This document shows positions 33,853 through 42,056 of a DNA stretch of 64,000 nt, in pieces. The DNA comes from Sporosarcina gallistercoris. Its GTDB lineage: Bacteria; Bacillota; Bacilli; Bacillales_A; Planococcaceae. The stretch lies in contig NZ_JACSQY010000006.1 in assembly GCF_014836415.1 (NCBI RefSeq), positions 62,001-126,000 on the forward strand, in the 5' to 3' direction. Each line of letters starts with the position of its first letter. The first letter of the stretch is position 1. The position numbers and the translations under genes were made by a program. Under the pieces are notes generated by a model. It had not been told where the DNA came from. It saw only the letters and a program-made list of their open reading frames with translations, and did no database searches.

Positions 33853-35049
33853 TTAGTGAGTTCTTTCAGAAACTTGCTGAGGTTTTTTTGTGTGAGTTTT
33901 CTTCTCTTGGACTGCCATGGATAGCGAAATTACGGCACAGACAAACGCAATAATGACGATGAATCCACCGACAGCAGGCATGCTGGTGACACTGCCTGTA
34001 TGACTGAACGCAACCCCACCCACACCGGAACCTAGCGCAATTCCTACTTGAAGAGCAGAGTTGTTAAAGCTTTGGTGAATATCCGAGGAGACTGGATCTG
34101 TTTGAATGATATAGTCTTGCTGTGCCGGAGCGAGAGCCCAGCTGAGCGCACCCCAAATCATCATGACAATGATGAAAACCGGCATGGAAAATGTTGAGTA
34201 AGGAAGAACAAACAAGCTAAGTGAAAACGTTCCTAAAATGATCAAAATACTTTTCTGAGAACCAATACGTGACGCAAGCCCTCCACCGAAAGCGCCTCCT
34301 GCAACAGCAGCAATCCCGAACAAGAAGTAAAAGATACTGATCCACGAAGAGCTGAGATTCATCGTCGTTTCAAGAAACGGAGTGAAATATGCATACACAG
34401 AATAATGTCCAGCGAGCATAAACATCGTTGCTAAGTGGGCAAAGACGATTTTCTTGTTTGCCAATGCTTTCAGCTGTTCACGAAGCGGCTGTACCTCGCC
34501 GGTCGGGATTTCATCGAAAAACTTACTGATCAATACAATGGTACCGATTGTCAGGATGGCAATTCCGAGGAAAACTGTGCGCCATCCGAAAGCATTTGTA
34601 ATGACGATCCCAATTGGTACTCCGAGTACAAGTGAAGAACTGATCCCCATATAGATATATCCTAATGCTTTTGCACGCACATGAGGTTTTGAAATACGTG
34701 CAGTGATTGTTAACGAAAGGACGATGACTAACGCTGCACTTGCCGCGGTCAAAATTCTAGCGGCCATCATCATTGCAAAGGTTGTACTGAAATATGTGAA
34801 TACGTTTCCTAAGAAAAAGACCGATAATGTGATTAAGTAAAGCTTCTTACGCTCTATTTTAGCTGTAAGTGAGAGCAGCACGGGTCCTGCAATTGCATAG
34901 ACCAATGCGAATACAGTAATGAGTTGTCCAGCGGATGCAATCGAAACTTGCAAGTCTTCAGCAATTACGGGCAAAATACCGCCTACCACCAACTCGACTA
35001 AGCCAACTGTAATGGCTGAAATGGCTAATAAAAATACACGAACGTCCAA
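33853..35049 (-). CDS. pbuE: Purine efflux pump PbuE (MFS)
   Basis: A 398-residue major facilitator protein with 12 helices, matching Bacillus PbuE along its length: VGLVELVVGGILPVIAEDL, SAGQLITVFALVYA, LTAKIERKKLYLI, then FREQL-like REQLKALANKK, LAGHYSVYAYFTPFLE and LSWALAPAQQDYIIQ. PbuE exports hypoxanthine, adenine and related bases. TTG 35049 is the start (AGGAGGAG upstream). The gene is preceded by a purine riboswitch whose terminator lies about 45 bases before the start codon. In B. subtilis that switch is adenine-type; here the specificity base is C, which points to guanine or hypoxanthine. Confidence 0.92.
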   Translation of the reverse strand: MDVRVFLLAISAITVGLVELVVGGILPVIAEDLQVSIASAGQLITVFALVYAIAGPVLLSLTAKIERKKLYLITLSVFFLGNVFTYFSTTFAMMMAARILTAASAALVIVLSLTITARISKPHVRAKALGYIYMGISSSLVLGVPIGIVITNAFGWRTVFLGIAILTIGTIVLISKFFDEIPTGEVQPLREQLKALANKKIVFAHLATMFMLAGHYSVYAYFTPFLETTMNLSSSWISIFYFLFGIAAVAGGAFGGGLASRIGSQKSILIILGTFSLSLFVLPYSTFSMPVFIIVMMIWGALSWALAPAQQDYIIQTDPVSSDIHQSFNNSALQVGIALGSGVGGVAFSHTGSVTSMPAVGGFIVIIAFVCAVISLSMAVQEKKTHTKKPQQVSERTH

Positions 35050-35092
35050 CTAATCTCCTCCTATTATTATTCTTTATCGAATTTGAAAATAT

Positions 35093-35184
35093 AAAAAAGT
35101 CCCGACTACAAAATTTCTTTTGTAGTCAGGACTTAACGGATCCTGGTAGAGACCCTCGAACCATATTATCGAGGTTATACAGAT
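35093..35184 (-). promoter_or_regulatory. Purine riboswitch (guanine-type) with ON-switch terminator
   Basis: Read on the minus strand, the aptamer has P2 CCTCGA/TCGAGG with loop ATAATATGG, the junction GTCTCTACC, P3 CAGGA/TCCTG with loop CCGTTAAG, and then GACTAC. The base after GA in this last part is C, the guanine-class choice (T in adenine riboswitches). The 3' part of the aptamer is itself one arm of the terminator (GTCCTGACTACAAAA against TTTTGTAGTCGGGAC, then T6), so ligand binding should prevent termination, as in B. subtilis pbuE. Confidence 0.92.
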
Positions 35185-35273
35185 TGATTTTTAGTATGAA
35201 ATTTTTCCTTCTCAACAATTTAACACGGAAAATGGAAGTTGGCAAGGGTTAGACGTCTGACAACCTATAACAA

Positions 35274-35335
35274 TTAGCGGTTAGCATGTAAACGGGGTAG
35301 CGGTTATCTAAGATGTAAATACATAGATGTAAAAA
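35274..35335. repeat. Degenerate direct repeats upstream of the sigma gene
   Basis: TAGCGGTTA followed about eight bases later by ATGTAAA occurs twice, about 25 bases apart (from 35275 and 35299), with a further TAGATGTAAA. It lies just ahead of the sigma-factor gene and could be a binding region or decayed repeats. Confidence 0.4.
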
Positions 35336-35382
35336 TGAACTTTTTATCAATCTGGAAACTCTTATAAGGGAGAGGTGAAGAA

Positions 35383-35928
35383 ATGAGGATTGTCAGGTTG
35401 GTCAAGAAAGCGAAAAAAGGAAATAAAGAAGCACTGCTGCAACTAATTAGCGAGCAGCAAGATGCTTACTATCGTTTGGCATTAACGTATATGGGCAATT
35501 CTCATGACGCGATGGATGCGATGGAAGATATGATTGTGAGCCTATATCATTCAATTCCTCAACTGAAAAAAGAAGACGCATTTTATACTTGGAGCAAAAC
35601 GATTCTTGTGAATCGATGTAAAAAGCTGTTGCAGCAGAAAAACAAAATCGTTCCTATGGAGAACACGGATGAAAGTTTAGAAATCCCTATGATTACTGCT
35701 GATGCAACTAACTCTTTTACACAGACCGAACAACAGATGGACTTGAATGACATGTTGAGTACGCTAAATGCAAACCAGCATGAAGCGATTGAGTTAAAGT
35801 ATTTACATGATTTGGACCTTCAAACAATTGCCGACATGACGAACGTGTCAATCGGAACCGTGAAATCCCGTATTTTTCAAGGGCTAAAGAAAATGCGTGA
35901 GCAATTCGGAGGTGAATGGAATGAATGA
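35383..35928 (+). CDS. ECF-type sigma factor
   Basis: A 181-residue sigma-70-family protein with regions 2 and 4. Region 2 is atypical (QQDAYYRLALTYMGNSHDAMDAMEDMIVSLY). Region 4 has NANQHEAIELKYLHDLDLQTIA followed by the helix-turn-helix NVSIGTVKSRIFQGLKKMRE. It directs RNA polymerase to specific promoters and is held back by the membrane protein encoded next, whose gene overlaps its end by eight bases. AGGGAGAGGTG precedes ATG 35383. The target regulon is not visible here. Confidence 0.85.
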   Translation: MRIVRLVKKAKKGNKEALLQLISEQQDAYYRLALTYMGNSHDAMDAMEDMIVSLYHSIPQLKKEDAFYTWSKTILVNRCKKLLQQKNKIVPMENTDESLEIPMITADATNSFTQTEQQMDLNDMLSTLNANQHEAIELKYLHDLDLQTIADMTNVSIGTVKSRIFQGLKKMREQFGGEWNE

Positions 35929-37198
35929 GTTGGAAAAGTATTTAGAAAAAGAAAGAGAGCGTTTAGAGAATCGTCATGCTCCTGAAGAATTAAACGAACG
36001 GTTACGGTTAGCACTAGAACAAACCCCTCCGCGCCGTAGAAACAAAGCCCCTAAATGGATAGCTTTCGCCGCAGCCATAATGTTCCTATCCTTTGTAAGC
36101 TATAACTACAATGCATTTGCTTACTATAGCAAAAAGTTACTTGGTTATGATGAATTAATGACGGAAACGCTAGCTCAATTGAACGAAGAAGGCAGCGGGC
36201 AGTCAATTGGGAAAAAGGTAATTCTCCCGGATGGAACTGAAATCTACTTGGACGGGTTGCTGACAGATGAAAACCAATCCATTCTCTATTACACAGTGAA
36301 AAATCCAAAAGGAGTCGGGGAAGAATCTTATTTTGATGGGATACGCGGTTCATGGACAAAAGCGTTTGCGACTTATGGTACATCTTCCAAGAATGAGGAT
36401 GGAACAGAAATTAAAGGTATTCAAGCATTCGAAGCAGTAAGTCCGTTTGCTAAAGAACTAACGTTAGAGTATAGATACAACCAAGGAACTGAGCAGGAAG
36501 AAATTACATTCCCTTATAATCCTAAGCTAGCAATGCAAACTGAACTGAAACAGTCAATTCGTAAAAAAGTCCAGGTTGACCAAGGGACAATCCGTTTTGA
36601 CTCAATTATAGCGACACCTAGTCGCACAACGATTAAAGGTAAAGTGAGTGTGGATAACTTTGATCGGATTGACTTAGGCTTGGGAGGCATTCAATTGCTT
36701 GCGAATGGAAAACCGGTTGAATTGACCGGATCTAGCTCCAAATCAGCAATTTTCGGGCAAAACATTGAAATTTACTATGACCGTTTACCCCAGGAAATGG
36801 AGACCCTGGAGGTAGTTGTGGATAAATTTGTGGGCTACCGAAAGATGGATGAAACCATTGCGCTCAACGGCGATACAGAGCAATCTGAAAAAATCCTTGG
36901 CAAAGAGCTGCTCATTCGCAAGGTCGAAAAAACTTCGGACAGCATCCAAGTAACGATAGCGACAGAACTGGATATATTATTGGACGGCGTATCGATTCAG
37001 TCAAAAGGGAAGTCCACCCCGCTCCATACAACACTAAGGTCTGATATTCTAGAAGAAGAGAATGGAAAGGTATTTAATGAGCGAGTGCTGCTCTTTAAAT
37101 CCAATGTCCTGCCGGAAACTCTTTCGATAGAAGGAATGCATTATTCAAAGAAATACGGCAATCATATTCAGCTGATTGGAAAAAAGGAAAACCGTTGA
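35921..37198 (+). CDS. DUF4179-type membrane anti-sigma factor
   Basis: A 425-residue protein with a cytoplasmic N-terminal part (about residues 1-45, rich in Glu/Arg, probably the sigma-binding segment), one membrane helix (about residues 46-62, WIAFAAAIMFLSFVSYNY) and a large extracellular beta-rich domain. The layout matches DUF4179/DUF5643 anti-sigma proteins. The extracellular part presumably senses an envelope signal. GGAGGTG precedes ATG 35921, which overlaps the sigma gene; the earlier open frame at 35897 is an extension without its own ribosome site. A terminator follows directly at the stop codon. Confidence 0.82.
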   Translation: MNELEKYLEKERERLENRHAPEELNERLRLALEQTPPRRRNKAPKWIAFAAAIMFLSFVSYNYNAFAYYSKKLLGYDELMTETLAQLNEEGSGQSIGKKVILPDGTEIYLDGLLTDENQSILYYTVKNPKGVGEESYFDGIRGSWTKAFATYGTSSKNEDGTEIKGIQAFEAVSPFAKELTLEYRYNQGTEQEEITFPYNPKLAMQTELKQSIRKKVQVDQGTIRFDSIIATPSRTTIKGKVSVDNFDRIDLGLGGIQLLANGKPVELTGSSSKSAIFGQNIEIYYDRLPQEMETLEVVVDKFVGYRKMDETIALNGDTEQSEKILGKELLIRKVEKTSDSIQVTIATELDILLDGVSIQSKGKSTPLHTTLRSDILEEENGKVFNERVLLFKSNVLPETLSIEGMHYSKKYGNHIQLIGKKENR

Positions 37199-37225
37199 GT
37201 GGCCATGGCCTCTCAACGGTTTTTC
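37188..37225 (+). terminator. Terminator of the sigma/anti-sigma operon
   Basis: AAAACCGTTGAG pairs with CTCAACGGTTTT across a 12-base palindromic loop (TGGCCATGGC), then T5. The stem includes the anti-sigma stop codon. Confidence 0.85.
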
Positions 37226-37279
37226 TGGATTGCACGGCATAATCAGCTTGGCAGATAACGAAGGGCCACACAAGAATCC

Positions 37280-37400
37280 CATAACTGTTAGTCCAAGATT
37301 TGAAAGAGCCTTAATCGTTAACTTTTAAGATTTGAACGGTAAGAACTTTAACGTGTAAGTTTTATAGCTTTGAGCGATGAGCGTTAAGCTTTTAGGTTAC
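37280..37400. repeat. Degenerate repeats downstream of the anti-sigma gene
   Basis: About four imperfect units of roughly 30-36 bases share a G-TTA, TTTTA and TTTGA-CG order (for example CGTTAACTTTTAAGATTTGA and GTAAGTTTTATAGCTTTGAG). They lie between the terminator at 37225 and the converging coiled-coil gene. The pattern is weak. Confidence 0.35.
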
Positions 37401-37524
37401 GTCTACTATTTTGTGAGTAAAGTAATTAAAGTAGGTTGTCCGCTTTTGCTTATTGACCCAAAGAAAAGTCGGGAAAGAAGGGTCTTGTGGAGTTCGTTTT
37501 CGATTACTCATGCAATCAGACGAG

Positions 37525-38154
37525 TTAAATGGTGATTTGAGTCACTGCATTCGATTCCGAGAGAACGGCATCTACTTCAGTTTTGAAGTTAGAGATGCTT
37601 TCTTCCAATTGGTCAATCCGTTTGTTGAGGTGGAGCGGATCTATCAGAACAAACTCATTCCGTTCGATGAAGGATTTCGTATGGAGTTCGACCTCTTCTT
37701 TTTTTGCATTCTCTTTCTTGCCTAAGATCTCTGTCAAATAAGATTCGAGCCTTGGAGTCAATGTCTCGTTTTCCATTGACAAGCGGTTAATGGCCTTTCT
37801 GCGTGCAGTTACCATTGCAGCAAGTAAACTCTCCTCAAGTTGAATAGAAGTTTTCCGCTCGATGGCTTTTGCGACGGTCATCGTTTCACCAGCTACCGTT
37901 ACTTGTGTTACGGCGTTAGACTGGACCACTGCATCTTTAATGGCATTCCGTCGCTCAATAAGAGACACGACTTTATCGAAACCCGCTTGAATTGTTTTCT
38001 CGTAATCTTCAATGGAAAGACCATTGACTTTCTGGGCGGATTTTCGATCGGTTGCGATGAAGTCTGCTTCCCGGATCGATTTCTCTATTCGATCATTCAA
38101 TGTTTTGAGTTCAGCTAATGCCCGGTGAATCGACATCGTTGTATGTGTTGTCAT
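37525..38154 (-). CDS. Coiled-coil protein of unknown function
   Basis: A 209-residue, mostly helical protein rich in charged residues. The start is ATG 38154 with GGAGGAG seven bases upstream; the open frame runs further without a ribosome site. Segments such as TTMSIHRALAELKTLNDRIE, SIQLEESLLAAMVTARRKAI and a C-terminal heptad-like helix (LHLNKRIDQLEESISNFKTE) suggest a coiled-coil assembly protein. Similar proteins occur in Firmicute phages and plasmids, but this is from memory and not secured here. No phage genes flank it. It is monocistronic and converges on the anti-sigma operon. Confidence 0.6.
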   Translation of the reverse strand: MTTHTTMSIHRALAELKTLNDRIEKSIREADFIATDRKSAQKVNGLSIEDYEKTIQAGFDKVVSLIERRNAIKDAVVQSNAVTQVTVAGETMTVAKAIERKTSIQLEESLLAAMVTARRKAINRLSMENETLTPRLESYLTEILGKKENAKKEEVELHTKSFIERNEFVLIDPLHLNKRIDQLEESISNFKTEVDAVLSESNAVTQITI

Positions 38155-38329
38155 GTCTTCTCCTCCAATCGCTCTATGAACTAGTCTATCATTTCCAATT
38201 TGCAGTTGCCAGATGTAAGGTGAAGCATTAGGTATAGTAAGCAAGTATTGTCGTTCATGTTACTATGGGAGTGAATAATCCCATTAAAATGACTACTAAG
38301 CATGGTACATGAGAGGAGGGGGATTTTGG

Positions 38330-38926
38330 ATGGGATCCTTGTTTTCAAGAGTATACGATGCGGCAATGCAACCGTTGGAAGCGACCCGATTTAAACAAGT
38401 GAGAACAGAACTAATCGGGAAGGCAAAAGGACGGGTATTGGAAATCGGTTCAGGCACGGGTATCAATTTCCCATATTACAAGAACGCGATACGTGTAGAT
38501 GCGATTGAACCAAACCCCTCTATGAGTAAGCGAGCAGGTGACAGACTGCGGAATGCACGAGTCCAAATCCAGGTACATGAGACCGGAGCCGAAGCGTTGC
38601 CTTTTGACAACGATACGTTTGATACGGTCGTTGCTACACTTGTCTTTTGTACAATACCATATCCAATAAAGGCGCTTGCTGAAATTCAACGAGTGAGTAA
38701 ACCGGGAGCCGTTCTCTTGTTTTTTGAACATGTTCGGATGGAGCCGTTTCTACTAAGTAAGTCTCAGGATCTCTTGAATCCTCTGTGGGAAAAGGTTTGT
38801 GATGGGTGCCAGTTGAATCGGGAGACACTCACTTTAATAAAGGAATCAGGAATTGAAGTCACCAAGGTAAAGGCTTATTACGCTAAGTTGTTTCTGTATA
38901 TTGAAGGGCTTAACATGGAAAAATGA
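38330..38926 (+). CDS. Class I SAM-dependent methyltransferase
   Basis: A 198-residue methyltransferase. The SAM-binding motif I is VLEIGSGTGINFPYY, followed by the acidic end of strand 2 in VDAIEPNPSM, motif II in DNDTFDTVVATLVF and motif III/IV in RVSKPGAVLLFFEHVR. The C-terminal half (DGCQLNRETLTLIKESGIEV) matches the UbiE/methyltransferase type 11 group with a FFEHV element typical of membrane-associated small methyltransferases. GAGGAGG precedes ATG 38330 by ten bases. The next gene is another methyltransferase, 31 bases downstream; the acceptor is unknown for both. Confidence 0.85.
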   Translation: MGSLFSRVYDAAMQPLEATRFKQVRTELIGKAKGRVLEIGSGTGINFPYYKNAIRVDAIEPNPSMSKRAGDRLRNARVQIQVHETGAEALPFDNDTFDTVVATLVFCTIPYPIKALAEIQRVSKPGAVLLFFEHVRMEPFLLSKSQDLLNPLWEKVCDGCQLNRETLTLIKESGIEVTKVKAYYAKLFLYIEGLNMEK

Positions 38927-38957
38927 GATGGATGAAAACGAAAAGGGGAGTATCTAG

Positions 38958-39548
38958 ATGAATAAATGGCAGCAGCGATTCAATCAACCGGAATATGTAT
39001 TTGGCAAAGAGGCCAATGAATTCATTCAAGAAGCTGCAAAACGATTTACAATTGGACCGAATGTCCTTGCGGTGGCTGAAGGGGAAGGACGGAATGCCGT
39101 CTTTTTAGCGGAGCAAGGCTGTGACGTCACAATTTGGGACTTTGCGCAATCCGGTCTGGATAAAGCTCACGCCCTGGCGGAAGAGAAAGGTGTTCAGCTG
39201 AAGACGAAAGTTCAGGATTTGCAAGAAGCGGAGTGGCCAAGTGAGGAGTATGATTCAATCATTTGTGTGTTTGGGCATTTTAGTCCTGAATTGCGAAAGC
39301 GGACACTGGAAGGGATTCGTCGTGCTTTGAAGCCCGGTGGACTGTTTGTGACGGAAGTCTATGCAAAAGAACAAATTGACTACGGAACAGGCGGACCGAA
39401 AGAGCTTTCCTATCTGTATGAACTGGCGGATTTTGAGGTGTTTTCGGATTGGGAGCATCTGCACTTCGAAAAGAAAGAAGTCGTGCGTGAAGAAGGTGAA
39501 GGTCATAGTGGACTGTCTTGTGTAATTCAATTCGCAGGACTGAAATAA
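38958..39548 (+). CDS. TehB-like SAM-dependent methyltransferase
   Basis: A 196-residue methyltransferase of the TehB/thiopurine group. It begins WQQRFNQPEYVFGKEANEFI, a typical start of this group, then motif I VLAVAEGEGRNAVFLAEQGC, the post-I acidic strand VTIWDFAQSG, motif II EYDSIICVFGHF and motif IV RALKPGGLFVTEVY. Related enzymes act on tellurite, thiols or small chalcogen compounds, but the substrate is unknown here. AAAAGGGGAG precedes ATG 38958. Probably cotranscribed with the methyltransferase upstream. Confidence 0.85.
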   Translation: MNKWQQRFNQPEYVFGKEANEFIQEAAKRFTIGPNVLAVAEGEGRNAVFLAEQGCDVTIWDFAQSGLDKAHALAEEKGVQLKTKVQDLQEAEWPSEEYDSIICVFGHFSPELRKRTLEGIRRALKPGGLFVTEVYAKEQIDYGTGGPKELSYLYELADFEVFSDWEHLHFEKKEVVREEGEGHSGLSCVIQFAGLK

Positions 39549-39626
39549 TAGCAGGTATCAGGGGGCTTATAAAAAACGTGAATGGACACGATGCGTCCGC
39601 CAATACTAAAAAACTAGCATAAGCAG

Positions 39627-39660
39627 AATCCGGGTCCAAGCTGATGGATCCGGATTTTTC
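39627..39660 (+). terminator. Rho-independent terminator
   Basis: AATCCGGGTCCA pairs with TGGATCCGGATT (one bulge), followed by five T. It ends the methyltransferase pair. Confidence 0.75.
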
Positions 39661-39844
39661 TATGCAGGTAATGTAGTTTTACTGATCTGCTTTGCAGAAA
39701 TACTTCATACATACGAAATATGACAAAAATGCTCAAAATTAGATGGCTATCACTCTAGTTTGTTCGTATACTGGAATGTGTATCATAAGCAGGACAATCA
39801 TTTATTAAAAGAGTCAGTGAAAACTAGTGAAAGGAGCAGAACAT

Positions 39845-40090
39845 ATGAAAAAGAAGGAGTTGTTTTTTATTCCTTTTGTCACTCTAGTGACGCTGATGTC
39901 TTTAGGGGCTTGTGCGGATGAAGAAAGCGAATTCATCATCTTTCGTGATCATGAAAACATGAGCGAGATATCCAGAGACTACCTATTGAATTGTCTGGAC
40001 GATAGAGGCATCGAGTTTAAGCTCGATTCACAAAAGAATATTCTAATCCAGAAGCGGGATAACGATATGGCCGTTGCTTCTTGTTCATAA
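39845..40090 (+). CDS. Small lipoprotein
   Basis: An 81-residue predicted lipoprotein. The signal peptide (about residues 1-22) is hydrophobic and ends in the lipobox LGAC. The mature part is acidic and short (about 58 residues), with segments IIFRDHENM and FKLDSQKNILIQKRD and no known motif. AAAGGAGCAG precedes ATG 39845; an in-frame start at 39827 is less well placed. It has its own terminator. No function can be given. Confidence 0.6.
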   Translation: MKKKELFFIPFVTLVTLMSLGACADEESEFIIFRDHENMSEISRDYLLNCLDDRGIEFKLDSQKNILIQKRDNDMAVASCS

Positions 40091-40096
40091 ACGTGT

Positions 40097-40137
40097 AACC
40101 TGTACTATCCTGAGATGGATGTTACAGGTTTTTATTT
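40097..40137 (+). terminator. Rho-independent terminator
   Basis: AACCTGTA pairs with TACAGGTT and is followed by TTTATTT. It lies seven bases after the small lipoprotein stop. Confidence 0.7.
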
Positions 40138-40151
40138 ATGTGTGTGTAGGA

Positions 40152-40180
40152 TGAATCGGAAATGAAGTTGGCTTCGTCTA
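40152..40180 (+). promoter_or_regulatory. ECF-type promoter candidate
   Basis: TGAATC (40152-40157) and CGTCTA (40175-40180) are separated by 17 bases, resembling SigM/SigX-type promoters. The sigma-factor gene follows at 40211, so it may activate itself. Confidence 0.6.
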
Positions 40181-40210
40181 TAGAGTGGAAGGCAGGTGGG
40201 AACGCACGTG

Positions 40211-40717
40211 ATGATCGAACAAGTGATAGACGACTATGCGGATTATTTGCTCCGTGTCGCCTATGTCTACGTTAAAAATCAAAGCACTGCAGAAGATATT
40301 GTGCAAGATGTCCTCATTCGATACGATCAACGGTCAGATCAATTTAGAGAAGAAAGTTCGTTGAAAACGTACCTAGTTAAGATGACAGTCAATCGAAGTC
40401 ACGATTTTTTGAGAAGCTGGGCGTATAGGCGCATTCTATTAAAAGAAAAAATAAAAGGGAATCACACGAGTAAAACACCAGAAGGGTACATGATTGAATA
40501 CGAAAATTCACAAACTGTGTTAACTGCACTATTATCTTTGAAACTCATATATCGCGAAGTTCTGGTTTTGTATTACTATGAAGAATACTCGACAGTAGAA
40601 ATTGCAGATATCCTAAATTGCCCGGAGGCAACAGTGCGGACCCGATTACAGCGTGCCCGCTTGCTATTGAAAGAAAAAATAGAGGAGCAGGAGGGGGATT
40701 TGCATGGATTCGGTTAA
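40211..40717 (+). CDS. ECF sigma factor
   Basis: A 168-residue ECF sigma factor. Region 2 is LLRVAYVYVKNQSTAEDIVQD with the conserved ED and DV; region 4 is LSLKLIYREVLVLYYYEEYS then IADILNCPEATVRTRLQRAR, a clear helix-turn-helix. The start is ATG 40211 (GTG 40208 and GTG 40196 are alternatives); the purine-rich AGGTGGG lies about ten bases upstream. It overlaps the zinc-ribbon membrane protein gene by 14 bases. A candidate ECF-type promoter precedes it. Confidence 0.88.
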   Translation: MIEQVIDDYADYLLRVAYVYVKNQSTAEDIVQDVLIRYDQRSDQFREESSLKTYLVKMTVNRSHDFLRSWAYRRILLKEKIKGNHTSKTPEGYMIEYENSQTVLTALLSLKLIYREVLVLYYYEEYSTVEIADILNCPEATVRTRLQRARLLLKEKIEEQEGDLHGFG

Positions 40718-41360
40718 AGAGCAGATGAAAATGGAGTTGCTCAAAATCGCCTTCGATGATAAACGAAAACAAGAACTTATCCTCGAAGTCAAAAGCAGCC
40801 GGAAACAGAAACCACATCGGGCTGACTGGATGTATAGGGCGGTACTTTCATCCTTTGTCTTGTTGACGATTGTCTTAGTAATTCTAAGTAACAACATTCA
40901 GGATCCTCCAGGCGTGACACAAGCTGAAGGGAAAGGGGGTTTTTCAGTCTTAGATTTACTAGCTTATGATTCAGTGAAAATGCTCGTGATGGCGTGCCTT
41001 TTTGTCTTAGTATACGGATTGGTGAAACGCAACGTAAGGAAACAAGGAAGAGAATTTCCTTGTTGTGCACATTGCGGAACAACTTGGAATCGTAAGTTAG
41101 CTCTCAAAAAGTCATTCAAAAACGAAGAAACCCCTTGTCCGAATTGTGGCGCAGGTAATTACCAAAGCAGGAAATCCAGGAAGAAGACGAGCTTATTCCA
41201 GCTTCCTATTCCGTTTATGATTGTTGTTGGAAATGTATTTGAACTCAGCATACTTGGAGTGGTTGCCTACCTCGCATTTTTATCCGTTTTCGCCCTTCTT
41301 GTTATCCCTTATTATGTAGAATTGCAGCTGAATGACCCGGTTAAAGAACCGTGGTGGTAA
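40704..41360 (+). CDS. Anti-sigma-like membrane protein with cytosolic zinc ribbon
   Basis: A 218-residue protein cotranscribed and overlapping with the ECF sigma gene, so it is probably its anti-sigma factor. The N-terminal 44 residues are charged and should face the cytoplasm. Two helices follow at about residues 45-61 and 88-107. After these comes a zinc-ribbon region with CCAHC and CPNC pairs spaced about 24 residues apart, then a basic SRKSRKKTSL segment and two more helices (about residues 155-195). The C-terminal half resembles the TIGR04104 zinc-ribbon membrane proteins. GAGGGGG precedes ATG 40704. The fusion of an anti-sigma N-terminus with this ribbon is unusual. Confidence 0.75.
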   Translation: MDSVKEQMKMELLKIAFDDKRKQELILEVKSSRKQKPHRADWMYRAVLSSFVLLTIVLVILSNNIQDPPGVTQAEGKGGFSVLDLLAYDSVKMLVMACLFVLVYGLVKRNVRKQGREFPCCAHCGTTWNRKLALKKSFKNEETPCPNCGAGNYQSRKSRKKTSLFQLPIPFMIVVGNVFELSILGVVAYLAFLSVFALLVIPYYVELQLNDPVKEPWW

Positions 41361-41369
41361 AAAGGATTG

Positions 41370-41407
41370 ACCTGTATCCATCGATAGAGGATGGGTACGG
41401 GTATTTT
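41370..41407 (+). terminator. Rho-independent terminator
   Basis: CCTGTATCCATC pairs with GATGGGTACGGG (some G:T pairs) around GATAGAG, then TATTTT. Ends the second sigma/anti-sigma operon. Confidence 0.6.
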
Positions 41408-41526
41408 AGCTGAACTGAACTGAATTTGTTGATAAGAGCTTCATTAAAGAATTAGAGAGACTATAGTTTAATCGATTAGATAGTAAGGGAATAGAGGACA
41501 ATCTAGCGAAGGAAGGGAGGAATTGG

Positions 41527-41958
41527 ATGAAGCGGTTTTTACAACTGGTAGGTATCGGTATTGTAAGTGGCGCAGTTTTAGCTGCTCTGATGCAGGTGAT
41601 CTATACGCTGACAGGAAATGAGGCGTATGTACTGCTGTATAATGTGGACTATTTCCCAATCATCCATGTCTTCCAGGATGTTGCCTGGTTCGGTATCGCC
41701 TTTCACTTTGTTTTTTGTATTGCCAGTGTCATCGGGCTGTTTTACATATTGCAATTTTTCGGGTGGCAATACAGAATGTGGCCTTATCTCGCAGTGTATA
41801 CAGTAGGCAGCGGTATTTTGTACTTCCTGACTCTTCTTACAGAAAGGCCACCTGCAGAAGATGATTGGATGGCTTGGTTCTACTGGACATCGAGCCACTT
41901 GGTCTATAGCCTGATTGTTGCGGGAATGATTGTCAGGTTTGTCGGACGAAGCAGGTGA
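41527..41958 (+). CDS. Four-helix membrane protein, unknown function
   Basis: A 143-residue integral membrane protein with four helices (about residues 5-27, 44-68, 84-104 and 115-138). The loop EAYVLLYNVDYFPI and the short TERPPAEDDW segment are the only polar parts. Length and layout suit the YagU-like small membrane proteins of Firmicutes, but I cannot confirm this. GGAAGGGAGG precedes ATG 41527. Single gene. No partner gene indicates a function. Confidence 0.65.
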   Translation: MKRFLQLVGIGIVSGAVLAALMQVIYTLTGNEAYVLLYNVDYFPIIHVFQDVAWFGIAFHFVFCIASVIGLFYILQFFGWQYRMWPYLAVYTVGSGILYFLTLLTERPPAEDDWMAWFYWTSSHLVYSLIVAGMIVRFVGRSR

Positions 41959-42056
41959 AGTACTAAAACCGTTTAAGTTGGTTTCCAAAAAAGAGGAGTA
42001 TGCGTTTGAATGCAGAATACTATCACTATACAGGTGAGCTAAAGGAGGTGCAGACA

